Source: DATKZH01 sp964475955
Lineage (GTDB): Bacteria > Planctomycetota > Planctomycetia > Pirellulales > Thermoguttaceae
Assembly (NCBI GenBank): GCA_964475955.1
Contig: CAYYZY010000019.1
Span: 1 to 64,000, forward strand
Direction of reading: 5' to 3'
Length of the DNA: 64,000 nt
Shown: in pieces, positions 1 to 8,276 of the stretch
How the letters are laid out: the number at the start of each line of letters is the position of its first letter
How positions within the stretch are numbered: position 1 is the stretch's first letter
The notes under the pieces: model-generated
Told to the model about the DNA's origin: nothing
The model's input: the letters and a program-made list of their open reading frames with translations, nothing else
Databases searched by the model: none
Position numbers and translations under genes: made by a program

Positions 1-1437
1 CTCGAAGGTGCGGCCCGGGCGGTAGACGCGCTGCAGGGCTTCTTCCTCATCGCGGTAGAGGCCCGCGCCGATGCCGGCGAGGATGGCGGCGCCTAGGGGG
101 GTGGCTTCTTCGACGGCGGGGACTTCGACGGGGCGGCCCACCACGTCGGCCTTGTTCTGCATCCAGAACTCGTTGCGCACGGCGCCGCCCACGGCGACGA
201 ACCGCTCGAGCGTGGTGCCCAGGCCCGACTCCATGGCGGTGACGATGTCGCGGAACTGGTAGTCGAGCCCTTCGAGGATCGCGCGGAGCAGGTCGCCGTG
301 GGTGGCCAGGTTGCCCAGCCCGACGAAGGCCCCGCGGCTTTGCGGGTCGACCACCGGGCAGCTCGCCCCCGACATGTGGGGCAGGAACATCACGCCCCGC
401 GCGCCCGGCGGCGAGGCGGCCGCTGCGGCCATCAGGCGGTCCCAGTCGGAGCCGCCCTCCCGTTCGGCCCGCTGCGCCGCCTCGAAGCCGAACTGGCCTC
501 GAAACCACTCCAGCATTTCGCCGGCCACGTTGGAGCCCCAGGTGGCGTACTTATTCCGAGCGACGTGGGCCTGGACCGTCACGCCCATCTTTTGAAGCTC
601 GGGCGTGAGCACCGGCTCGTCGGTGACGATCTGCACGATCTCCCACGTGCCGGTCACGTCGAGCACCACCCCGGGGCGGAACGACCCCACGGGCAGGGCG
701 CCGCAGAGGTGGTCGTGCCCGCCGAGCACGACGGGCGTCCCTTCACCCAGCCCGGTCGCCCGGCTGGCGGCCGCGGTCACTTCGCCCAGCACGGTGCTGG
801 CCGGCTGCGGGTCGCACAAGAGGCGCCGGTCGATGCCCGAGGCGGCCAGCATCTCCTCCGACCAGTCGCGTGTGCGCTGATCGAACAACAGCGTGCACGA
901 GGCCATGCTGTAGTCGGTCGCCCGGCGCCCCGAGAGCATGAAGTTCACGAAGTCCTCGATCAACAGCCACTTGTCGGTTCGGGCGAGGACCTCCGGCTCG
1001 TTCTCGGCGACCCAGAGGATCCTCAGCGCGCTGTTGATCGGCCAGAGGGGGTTGCCGCCGATGGAGAAGACCTTTTCGGCCCCGATGTGCTCCTGCCACC
1101 ACGCCAACTGCGGGCCGGTGCGCGGGTCGAGCCAACTGATGAAGGGGTAAAGCCACTGCCCGTCGCCGTCGACCGGCACGCCGTCCATGCCCATGCCGGT
1201 CACGGCCACGGCCTTCACCTCGCCCGGATCGCCGAGCGAGGAGACCGCGTCGCGGATCGCCGCCGCGGTGCCGCCCCAGATTTGCTCGGGGTCCCAGACG
1301 GTCCACTCCGGGTGGTCCGGATTGGGATGGAACCGTTCGGTCGGCCGGCTGCCGCTGGCCACGGCCTGTCCGTCGCGATCGTAAATCACGGCCTTCAGGC
1401 TCGTGGAACCCAGGTCGACGCCCATCAAATAGTCCAT
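1..1437 (-). CDS. FGGY-family carbohydrate kinase (partial, 3' end outside window)
   Basis: Sugar kinase of the FGGY family (xylulokinase/gluconokinase-like), expected to phosphorylate a pentose, hexose or polyol with ATP in the cytoplasm. The frame is open for 479 codons from an ATG at 1437 to the window edge. Seen: the N-terminal nucleotide-binding strand MDYLMGVDLGSTSLKAVIYD, the family stretches GGHDHLCGALPVG and GSNVAGEM, and a C-terminal GGAVRNEFWMQNKADV block that normally closes the ATP site. FGGY kinases are about 500 residues, so only a short C-terminal tail is missing. It lies 122 bp downstream of the SDR gene and ends a codirectional sugar-catabolic cluster. The substrate cannot be read from sequence; a pentulose or hexulose kinase is most likely. 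Confidence 0.88.
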   Translation of the reverse strand, partial: MDYLMGVDLGSTSLKAVIYDRDGQAVASGSRPTERFHPNPDHPEWTVWDPEQIWGGTAAAIRDAVSSLGDPGEVKAVAVTGMGMDGVPVDGDGQWLYPFISWLDPRTGPQLAWWQEHIGAEKVFSIGGNPLWPINSALRILWVAENEPEVLARTDKWLLIEDFVNFMLSGRRATDYSMASCTLLFDQRTRDWSEEMLAASGIDRRLLCDPQPASTVLGEVTAAASRATGLGEGTPVVLGGHDHLCGALPVGSFRPGVVLDVTGTWEIVQIVTDEPVLTPELQKMGVTVQAHVARNKYATWGSNVAGEMLEWFRGQFGFEAAQRAEREGGSDWDRLMAAAAASPPGARGVMFLPHMSGASCPVVDPQSRGAFVGLGNLATHGDLLRAILEGLDYQFRDIVTAMESGLGTTLERFVAVGGAVRNEFWMQNKADVVGRPVEVPAVEEATPLGAAILAGIGAGLYRDEEEALQRVYRPGRTFE

Positions 1438-1446
1438 TGATTCCTC

Positions 1447-1560
1447 CTGTTTTGGAGTGGGGGAGTCGGGAGAGGGGAGTCAGGAGAAGGGAGCCGGGAA
1501 TAGCCAATCACACTTCGCACTCGAGTCTCCCCACTCCGTGCTCCCCACTCCCCTCTCCCT
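1447..1560. repeat. ACTCCC/GGGAGT low-complexity repeat, two opposed runs
   Basis: The short gap between the kinase and SDR genes has a GGGAGT-rich run (about 1447-1492) facing a CTCCCC-rich run (about 1523-1560). Together they could form an imperfect hairpin between the two genes. Similar runs occur at 10761-10815 and 39428-39466, so this is a dispersed simple-sequence family in this genome. Confidence 0.55.
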
Positions 1561-2321
1561 CACCGCATCAGCAGGCCGCCGCTGACGTTCACGGTGGCCC
1601 CGGTCATGTAGGCCGCGCGCTCCGAGGCGAGGAACACGACCACGTCGGCCACTTCCGCCGGGTCGGCGATGCGCTTCAAGGGGATGCGGGCAAGGTACTT
1701 CGGTTCGTTGGCTGCCAGCGTTTCGGCGGTCATGTCGGTGCGAATCATGCCGGGGGCCACGACGTTGGCCGCAATCCCGTGCGGCGCCATTTCCCGGGCG
1801 AGCGAGACGGTGAAGGCGATCACCCCGCCCTTGCTGGCGTCGTAGGGGGCGTGGCCGGTCGTCGACCCGAGGAAGGCGGCGGTCGACGAGAGGTTGACGA
1901 TCCGCCCCCCGCGGCCCGCGTCGAGCAGCCGGCGGACCATCTCTCGGCACGCCAGGAACGTGCCGGCCAGGTTGACCTGGAGCGTGCGGTTCCACTCCTC
2001 CTCGGTCAGGTCCTCCACCTTGCAGGTTGGGCAAACGGCCGCGTTGTTCACGAGCACGTCGACGCGGGACAGCGCCTCCTCGGCCAGGCGGAACATGTGG
2101 CGGACGTCGTCCTCCCGGCCCACGTCGCCCGGCACGGCCACCGCCTCGACGCCGCAGGTCCGCCGGATCTCATCCACGACCGCCTCGGCCTCGTCGCCGT
2201 GCTGCCGGTAGTTGACGGCCACCCGCGCCCCCTCGGCGGCCAGCCCCAGGCAGATCGCCCTTCCCAACCCCCGCGACCCCCCGGTCACCAGGGCCGCCTT
2301 ATCCTTCAGGTTCAAATCCAT
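1560..2321 (-). CDS. SDR family NAD(P)-dependent oxidoreductase
   Basis: Classical short-chain dehydrogenase/reductase of 253 residues, a normal length. Seen: the cofactor glycine motif TGGSRGLG at residues 13-20, the NNAAV motif near residue 90, a catalytic Tyr-Lys pair in YDASKGG near residue 159, and a C-terminal YMTGATVNVSGG typical of the FabG-like branch. The family oxidises or reduces an alcohol/carbonyl with NAD(P)H. The position between the GH38-like enzyme and the sugar kinase suggests oxidation or epimerisation of a sugar or sugar acid before phosphorylation, which is inference. The start at 2321 gives the canonical short lead MDLNLKDKAALVTGG. The substrate is unknown. Confidence 0.9.
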   Translation of the reverse strand: MDLNLKDKAALVTGGSRGLGRAICLGLAAEGARVAVNYRQHGDEAEAVVDEIRRTCGVEAVAVPGDVGREDDVRHMFRLAEEALSRVDVLVNNAAVCPTCKVEDLTEEEWNRTLQVNLAGTFLACREMVRRLLDAGRGGRIVNLSSTAAFLGSTTGHAPYDASKGGVIAFTVSLAREMAPHGIAANVVAPGMIRTDMTAETLAANEPKYLARIPLKRIADPAEVADVVVFLASERAAYMTGATVNVSGGLLMR

Positions 2322-2337
2322 CCTCGTCCTCGCACTC

Positions 2338-2525
2338 GTAGGTTATGCTTCAGCATATCGAATGCACTCCTCCAGTAGTGTGTAGGTTATGCTTCAGCAT
2401 ATCGAATGCACTATCAAACCATCCAGAAGCACATGCCACGACGACCGCGGCGAGGGGTTTTCGGTCCGTTGTGCTGAAGCATAACCTACCCTGTTAGAGA
2501 TCCGTTATGCTGAAGCATAACCTAC
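2338..2525. repeat. Four-copy palindromic repeat cluster (core TATGCTTCAGCATA)
   Basis: Two direct copies of a 31-nt unit lie at 2338-2368 and 2382-2412. Two inverted shorter copies lie at 2472-2489 and 2506-2525. Each shares GTAGGTTATGCTTCAGC; the long copies and the last one contain TATGCT-TC-AGCATA, a 6-bp-arm inverted repeat. The cluster fills the 262-bp gap upstream of the SDR gene and downstream of the GH38-like gene. It is visibly AT-richer than its surroundings. It could be a mobile palindromic element, a multi-site operator or an mRNA processing region. Confidence 0.8.
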
Positions 2526-2583
2526 AATCTTCAAGTCGATCCTCGTCTTCTCAGACGATGACACGCAGGCTGACGGGATACCA

Positions 2584-5331
2584 TCACGGGGCCGGGTTCA
2601 GAAGGAGGCTGACGGGCGCGAAGTGCGTCAGTTCCACGTCGAGCGCCCCGTCGCGAACCGGGACCGGCTCGCCCCGCGGCCGGCCGCGGAGATCGCACGG
2701 CTGGGCCTGCGAAACGTCCATCCCCCCGGGAAGCCGCACGCGGCACGGCCCGTCGTCGCCCGACTGCTCCCAGAGGCGCAGCAGGATGCCGTCGCCGTCC
2801 GGGTTGGGGCCGAACGCGGTCACGAGCACGCCCTTGCGCGAGAGGTCGATTCCGGATTGTGTCGCTGGCAGCGTGCCGGCGGGGCCGTCGAAGTACGCGG
2901 CCAGGCAAGGCGACCGCGCCTCCCACGACGGCGTGATCAGGTCGGCCTCGATCCCCTCGCCTTCGACCGCCCAGATGCGTACCCGCAACTGCCACGAGCC
3001 CTCGGTCCACTGCTGGAAGTTGGTGCCCCAGACGTTGTTGAAGAGACCCACGAACACCACGGGCTCGCGCTGGCCGAACTCCTTCGTATGCTGGTACAGG
3101 CCCGGCCGCCCGATGCTCACCAGCGGCGAGTCGAGCGGAGACAGCCCCACGCCTCGGCCGTCCGGGCCGGTGATCGTCATGCCGGTCGAAAGGCAGAAGA
3201 CGTCGAAGTTCGACCCGCGCCGCGCGTCCTTCGCTGGGTCGATCACCGAGCCGAGCCGCCCCAGGCGGAACGTGGGGTCGTCGACGTTGAACGGCAGGCA
3301 GAGCCAACCGGCTTCGGGCCATGGGTCGGGCTGCTTGTCGAACAGGGTGAAATCGAGGTCCACGTACGGCCGGTTGGGGTCGAGTTGCACCGCGAGATCA
3401 ACTCCAAAGGGGACGTCCTCGCCGCGCTCGGCGCGAACCCGCCCCGTTGTCGACGTGAATGCGGCCGGCGCGAACTGGTTCGGCGAGGCAGCGGAGTAGG
3501 GGGCCTTGTCGGCAGGCGGGAGGTTGCCGCGGGCGAAGTGCGGGGCCCACCCGGGAATGTACTTCAGGTAGCTGTCGAAGTACGACTTGATGTTGTCGGC
3601 GTCGAATCGCTCGTAGAGGCACTGCCCGAAGCCGTACCGGGACGACGCGTCGACCAGCTCCCGGCCTGACCGCTTGTCGACCAACGAGGTCACCACCCCG
3701 CGTTTCGGATCGAGACACACGCGGAAGTAGCGGTTCTCGATCGTCGCGCCATCCACCCCGGCGCGTTTCCGGTCGCCGGGCCCGGCGTCGGCTGGGACGT
3801 ACGTCCGCCATCCCATCGCCGGCAGGTTCCGGGCAACGAAGCAGAGCCGGGTCTGCTTCGTCCGCACCGTCTCCGCCATGCCGGCTCCCGCGACGGTCGT
3901 TGTCTTGACGGACTGTTGCACGTCGACGGGGATCGTCTCGCCCGTGCTTGCGTCCTTCAGGGCGTGGACCTCCCGAGCGGGCAGTTCGACGGACACCACT
4001 CCGTCGCGCCGCCAGGGGAGCGGATTGAACACGACGACCCGCGGGCCGTCGACGTTCACGGCCCGCGCCAACGTGTCGACCTGCTTCTCCAACGCCGGCA
4101 CGATAGCCTCTTCCGCCTCGCAGATGTACGCCCCATGCTCGCCCCACGACTGCTCCAGCCGGGCGCAGTGCCCCTTCTCGCGCAGCTTCGCCCACTCGTC
4201 GCCGTAGTGATAGCCGAACGGGCTCATCGAGTAGCCCCACGTATGCTCGCCGTACATCAGGCTGCCCTCGTATGCCTCGGCGACGGCCCTGTCGACGGCC
4301 GGTGCTTCGACCCCCCAGGTGCGAAGCAGCGTGTTCAGCGCCTCGGTAGCCCCGATCTGCGGGCGGACGTTCCTGGCGAGCGCGGTCTCCTGGGGCATCG
4401 ACATGATCCCGTGGATCCACGTATCGGGCATGTCGGCCCGGACGACCGGCAGGTCGGGCTTCTCGGCGAGGATCGCGTCGGCGAAGTCGGAGAGGCGGCC
4501 CATGCGGATCTTGGCGCCGGGCAGCTCGCGCTCGCCCTGGGCCAGGAGTTTTTGCACCTGGTCGGGCGGCGGCGGGCCGTGGTTGTCGCCCGTGTGGATC
4601 AGGGCGAGCCAGGTCTTGTACGGCCAGTCGTCGGGCGGCTTCAGCCCGCTGCCGTAGCCGCTCGCCTCGTACATCGTGAGTACGCGCGAGCCGTCGGGCC
4701 CTTCCCACCAGAAGAGCCGGGGCACTTCGGGCGAGCCGCTGGCCGAGTTGCAGCCGAGGTGCAGGAAGTCGACGCCCGCGTGCGCGAGCACCGTGGGCAC
4801 GATCCACATGTGCGACGGCACGTCGGTCATCTTCGCGTCGCGTGCCGACGGCATCCCGAAACGCCGCGAAAGCCGCGAGGAGAACCCCATGCCGCGCACG
4901 AAGTCCTCCAGATCGAGCGATTCGGTGTGCGTGGTGGCCGGCAGGGCGTGCCATACCAGGCGCCCCTCGCGGATCGCCCGCTCGATCCGCTCGCGCCGCT
5001 CGGGCGTTTGGCGGGGCCCGAGGATCTGGGCCATGGGCCAGCCGGGGACCGTCCACACGAAGCGATGCTCCGGGGGCAGCTCGCGCGTCGCGTCGCAGAC
5101 GGCCAGCGCCTTATCGATCATCGACGTGCGGTAGCGCTCGACCACCTCGCTGGCCAGCGCCGTGTAGCCGACGTCGAAGTGCGTCTTGAAGACGACGACC
5201 ACCTGCTCCAGCGCCGGCTTGCCGGGCCGTTCCGGCGCGGCCGACTCCGCGGCGCGCAGGCGGAGGCCGAGCGCGGTCGAAAGGACGAGAAACAAGAGGA
5301 TCGACGAACGAACCGGGATCGTGCGCGGCAC
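2584..5331 (-). CDS. Secreted GH38-like (DUF5054-type) glycosidase
   Basis: Large exported enzyme of about 915 residues related to alpha-mannosidase-type (GH38) hydrolases. The GTG at 5331 is preferred because AAGGAGG lies 7 nt upstream; an in-frame ATG exists at 5364. Residues 1-30 form a signal peptide (hydrophobic core SSILLFLVLSTALGL). The metal-site motif THFDVGYT is at about 50-57, as in GH38 where His and Asp bind zinc, followed by RFVWTVPGW and HMWIVPTVLAHAGVDFLHLG. The C-terminal half is a beta-sandwich-type region with the motif VFNPLPWRRDGVV. Its place in a sugar-catabolic cluster suggests it releases the sugar handled by the downstream SDR and kinase. The exact linkage cleaved is unknown; DUF5054 relatives are poorly characterised. 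Confidence 0.8.
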   Translation of the reverse strand: MPRTIPVRSSILLFLVLSTALGLRLRAAESAAPERPGKPALEQVVVVFKTHFDVGYTALASEVVERYRTSMIDKALAVCDATRELPPEHRFVWTVPGWPMAQILGPRQTPERRERIERAIREGRLVWHALPATTHTESLDLEDFVRGMGFSSRLSRRFGMPSARDAKMTDVPSHMWIVPTVLAHAGVDFLHLGCNSASGSPEVPRLFWWEGPDGSRVLTMYEASGYGSGLKPPDDWPYKTWLALIHTGDNHGPPPPDQVQKLLAQGERELPGAKIRMGRLSDFADAILAEKPDLPVVRADMPDTWIHGIMSMPQETALARNVRPQIGATEALNTLLRTWGVEAPAVDRAVAEAYEGSLMYGEHTWGYSMSPFGYHYGDEWAKLREKGHCARLEQSWGEHGAYICEAEEAIVPALEKQVDTLARAVNVDGPRVVVFNPLPWRRDGVVSVELPAREVHALKDASTGETIPVDVQQSVKTTTVAGAGMAETVRTKQTRLCFVARNLPAMGWRTYVPADAGPGDRKRAGVDGATIENRYFRVCLDPKRGVVTSLVDKRSGRELVDASSRYGFGQCLYERFDADNIKSYFDSYLKYIPGWAPHFARGNLPPADKAPYSAASPNQFAPAAFTSTTGRVRAERGEDVPFGVDLAVQLDPNRPYVDLDFTLFDKQPDPWPEAGWLCLPFNVDDPTFRLGRLGSVIDPAKDARRGSNFDVFCLSTGMTITGPDGRGVGLSPLDSPLVSIGRPGLYQHTKEFGQREPVVFVGLFNNVWGTNFQQWTEGSWQLRVRIWAVEGEGIEADLITPSWEARSPCLAAYFDGPAGTLPATQSGIDLSRKGVLVTAFGPNPDGDGILLRLWEQSGDDGPCRVRLPGGMDVSQAQPCDLRGRPRGEPVPVRDGALDVELTHFAPVSLLLNPAP

Positions 5332-5366
5332 GGCTGCGTCCTCCTTATTCAGCGCGAAGTTCATTC

Positions 5367-5398
5367 GCGTGGGCCTCGCTGCGCTCGACCCACCCTAC
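5367..5398. repeat. GGGTGGGTCGAG-family dispersed repeat copy
   Basis: About 32 nt whose reverse complement begins GTAGGGTGGGTCGAGCGCAG and ends with GCCCACGC. It matches elements at 21653-21685, 23138-23168 and 33475-33541. It sits in the 106-bp gap between the GH38-like gene and the first Gfo/Idh/MocA gene. Confidence 0.65.
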
Positions 5399-5437
5399 AC
5401 GGCTGGGAAAACACCGATACGTACTACGCGGCATGGG

Positions 5438-6793
5438 TCAGGCTTCGAGGTACTTCTTGGGAAAGCTCCACGGATCGCGGTACTCGGGCACGGCGAGGCG
5501 CGCGGCCTGGGGGTCGCCGACGATCTGCTCGGTGGCCGGGTCGAAACGTATCGAGCGGCCGACCTTGAGCGAGAGGTTTGCCAGCGTGCAGGCGAGATCG
5601 ATCTTCACGTGGTACGCCACGTTGCAGCTCGGCTGGCGACGGCTCTTGATCGAGTCGAGCCATTCCCGCTCGTGCCCCGGCGACGGCGGAATCGACGGCT
5701 CCGGCGGCTCGACGCCCTTCAGCGCGTCGCCCTCGGGCACGATGTTGTGCACGCGGTAGTCGGAAACGAGCGTCCCGTTTAGCCCGTGGAAGTAAATGCC
5801 CAGATGATGCCGGCCGCCCTTCTCGCGCTGGAAGTTGAAGCCGTAGGTGTCGACGGCCGACGACATCCAGGTCATCGTCAGGCCGGGGTACTGCCAGTGG
5901 GCCTCCTGCGTGTCGGGCGCGTCGCCTGTGCCGCGGGTGACGAACCGCCCGCCGAAACAAGTGGTCGTCTCGGGGAATCCCAGCCCCAGGGCCCAGTAGG
6001 GCAGGTCGCAGATGTGCGGGGCCATACCGGGGATCATGCCGCCGCTGTAGTCCATGAACTGGGCCGTGTAGGCGGCGCTTCGGGCGAGGAGTTCGTTGTA
6101 CCGGCGCTTGGGGCCGGGGCCGAGCCAGAGATTCCAGTCGAGGCCCTCGGGCGGCGCGGAGTCGGGCACCTGGCCGTAGCCCTCTTCGGTGCGGCGGTAG
6201 TTGAGGTAGGTTCGCACCACGCCGATCTCGCCCAGGTTCCCCGAGCGGACGTACTCCACCACGCGGCGGTAGTTGTCGCCTGCGTGGATCTGCGTGCCCA
6301 CCTGCGTGACGACCCCGTGCTTCTCGGCCGCCCGCGCAAGGGCCAGGCCTTCGGCCGGGTAAATGGTCATCGGCTTCTGGACGTAGAGGTCCTTCTTGGC
6401 CTCGCAGGCGTGGATCGCCTGGAGGCAGTGCCAGTGCGGGGGCGTGGCGACGATCACGCCGTCGACGTCGTCCTGTTCGAGCATTTCGCGGTAGTCGTGG
6501 TACGGCTTGGCCGTCGGCTTGTACTGCTCGACGAGCCGGTCGCGCTTCGACTTCCACACGTCGCAGATGCCGGTGACCGCCACGTCGTCGTGCTCGGCGC
6601 AATGCTTCAGGTTGGCCGTGCCCATCAGCCCGGCCCCGATCAGGCCGACGCCGATGCGCTCACTGGGCGCGGGCTTGCCGTCGAGACCGAGGGCGCCGGC
6701 CGGGACCACGTGCGGCGCGGCAATTCCGGCGGCGCCGGCCGCGGCACCGCGTTCCAGGAAACCGCGGCGGGAGAGCTTCTGAGAATCGGACAT
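5438..6793 (-). CDS. Tat-exported Gfo/Idh/MocA family oxidoreductase
   Basis: NAD(P)-dependent sugar dehydrogenase-like protein of 451 residues. The ATG at 6793 was chosen over an upstream ATG at 6853 because it places a twin-arginine signal (LSRRGFLERGAAAG) at the N-terminus. Then come the Rossmann motif GLIGAGLMG (residues 50-58), the VQKPMTIY motif holding the conserved Lys, and VGTQIHAGDNYRRVVEYVRS. Members oxidise sugars, inositols or sugar alcohols. The Tat signal implies the folded protein is exported, probably with cofactor bound. It is clearly paralogous to the next upstream gene, with the same length and closely matching blocks throughout. Substrate unknown. Confidence 0.9.
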   Translation of the reverse strand: MSDSQKLSRRGFLERGAAAGAAGIAAPHVVPAGALGLDGKPAPSERIGVGLIGAGLMGTANLKHCAEHDDVAVTGICDVWKSKRDRLVEQYKPTAKPYHDYREMLEQDDVDGVIVATPPHWHCLQAIHACEAKKDLYVQKPMTIYPAEGLALARAAEKHGVVTQVGTQIHAGDNYRRVVEYVRSGNLGEIGVVRTYLNYRRTEEGYGQVPDSAPPEGLDWNLWLGPGPKRRYNELLARSAAYTAQFMDYSGGMIPGMAPHICDLPYWALGLGFPETTTCFGGRFVTRGTGDAPDTQEAHWQYPGLTMTWMSSAVDTYGFNFQREKGGRHHLGIYFHGLNGTLVSDYRVHNIVPEGDALKGVEPPEPSIPPSPGHEREWLDSIKSRRQPSCNVAYHVKIDLACTLANLSLKVGRSIRFDPATEQIVGDPQAARLAVPEYRDPWSFPKKYLEA

Positions 6794-6878
6794 GGAAACG
6801 GACTCCTGCGTGTAAGGAAGTGCTGGCTCATCCTGTGCGACCGGCTGACACAATCTGTAGCGAACGCCCTCCGCGCCG

Positions 6879-8234
6879 TTACGCCTCCAAATACTGTTTT
6901 GGGAACTTCCACGGGGCCCGGTACTCGGGCACGGCGAGCCGGGCGGCTTCCTCGTCGCCGACGATGCTCTTGGTCGCCGGGCCGAAGCGGATCGAGCGGC
7001 CCAGCTCGAGCGACAGGTTGGCCAGCACCAGCGGCACGTCGATCTTCGTGTGGTAGAACACGCTGCAACTCGGCTGCTTGCGGCTTCTGAGGCAGTCGAG
7101 CCACTCCCGCTCGTGGCCCGGCGACGGCGGGATCGACTTCTCGGGCGGCTCCTTGCCTTCCATCTGCTTCCCTTCCGGCACGATCTCGTGCATGCCGTAG
7201 TTGCAGTACATCGTGCCGTGGACGCCGTGGAAGTAGATGCCCAGTCGCCGCCTGGGCACCGGCTCGCCGTGCAGGTCGAACCCGTAGCTGTTGGCCAGCA
7301 TGCCCATCCAGGTCATGGTTATCTGGGGGTACTGCCAGAGGATTTCTTGGACGTCGGGCGCGTCGCCGTCGTCGTCGATCACGAACCGGCCGCCCGAGCA
7401 ACTGATGTTCGTCGGGTAGTCCAGCTCCAGGGCCCAGACGGGCAGGTCGACGATGTGCGGGGCCATGCCTGGGAGCCACCCGCCGCTGTAGTCCATGAAC
7501 GAGCAGTGGTTGTAGCTGCTGGCGGTCAGGATGGGGTTGTAAGGGCGCATCGGCCCGGGGCCGATCCACATCTCCCAGTCGAAGCCCTGGGGGACGGGCG
7601 TCGGGGGGGCTTTGCCCACGCCGTCGCGGCCCTGGTTCATGACGTTGAACGTGCGGACCACGCTGATGTGCCCCAGGTTGCCCGAGCGCACGTACTCGAC
7701 CACCCGGCGGTAGTTCTCGCCCGCGTGGATCTGCGTGCCGATCTGGCTGATGCGGTCGTGCTTCCTGACGGCGTTCATTACGGCCAGGCTCTCGCCGAGG
7801 TGGAGCGTCATCGGCTTCTGGAGGTAGAGGTCCTTGCCGGCCTCGCAGGCCTCGATCGCCTGGAGGCAGTGCCAGTGCGGGGGTGTGGCGACGATCACGG
7901 CGTCGACGTCGTCGGCCGCGAGCAGCTCGCGGTAGTCGCGATACGGCTTGGGCTTGCCCTCGTACTGCTTTACGGTGGCGTCGAGCCGGGCCTGCTGCAC
8001 GTCGCACAGGGCGGCCACGGCAACGTCGTCGTGCTTGGCGCAGTTGCGCAGGTTCCCGCGCCCCATCCCGCCGCAGCCGATCAGGCCGACGTGGATCTTG
8101 TCGTTGGCCCCCGGGGCGCCGCCCTTCCCCAAAGCGCCGGCGGGAACGAAGTAGGGCGCCGACAGGCCCACCGCGCCGGCGGTCGCCGTGTTGCCCAGGA
8201 AGTGGCGTCGTGAGAGTCTCTCATCATGGGACAT
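6879..8234 (-). CDS. Tat-exported Gfo/Idh/MocA family oxidoreductase (paralogue)
   Basis: Second 451-residue dehydrogenase, 85 bp upstream of its paralogue at 5438-6793. The Tat signal LSRRHFLGNTATAGAVGL opens the protein, followed by GLIGCGGMGRGN (from residue 50), the catalytic-lysine motif LQKPMTLH, and IGTQIHAGENYRRVVEYVRS, nearly identical to the neighbour. Conservation across the whole length suggests local tandem duplication with divergence. Both belong to one codirectional cluster with the GH38-like enzyme and a DUF6807 protein. A pair of related exported dehydrogenases could act on different sugars or form a heteromer; the sequence does not decide between these. Confidence 0.9.
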   Translation of the reverse strand: MSHDERLSRRHFLGNTATAGAVGLSAPYFVPAGALGKGGAPGANDKIHVGLIGCGGMGRGNLRNCAKHDDVAVAALCDVQQARLDATVKQYEGKPKPYRDYRELLAADDVDAVIVATPPHWHCLQAIEACEAGKDLYLQKPMTLHLGESLAVMNAVRKHDRISQIGTQIHAGENYRRVVEYVRSGNLGHISVVRTFNVMNQGRDGVGKAPPTPVPQGFDWEMWIGPGPMRPYNPILTASSYNHCSFMDYSGGWLPGMAPHIVDLPVWALELDYPTNISCSGGRFVIDDDGDAPDVQEILWQYPQITMTWMGMLANSYGFDLHGEPVPRRRLGIYFHGVHGTMYCNYGMHEIVPEGKQMEGKEPPEKSIPPSPGHEREWLDCLRSRKQPSCSVFYHTKIDVPLVLANLSLELGRSIRFGPATKSIVGDEEAARLAVPEYRAPWKFPKQYLEA

Positions 8235-8276
8235 GATGGCCTCCTCGGTATTCAGGATGGTGTGCTACGGGCGGGA

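Noticed and set aside
298..1440. Plus-strand open frame opposite the FGGY kinase
   Set aside because: The kinase frame on the minus strand has the phosphate-binding and C-terminal FGGY motifs; the plus frame has none.
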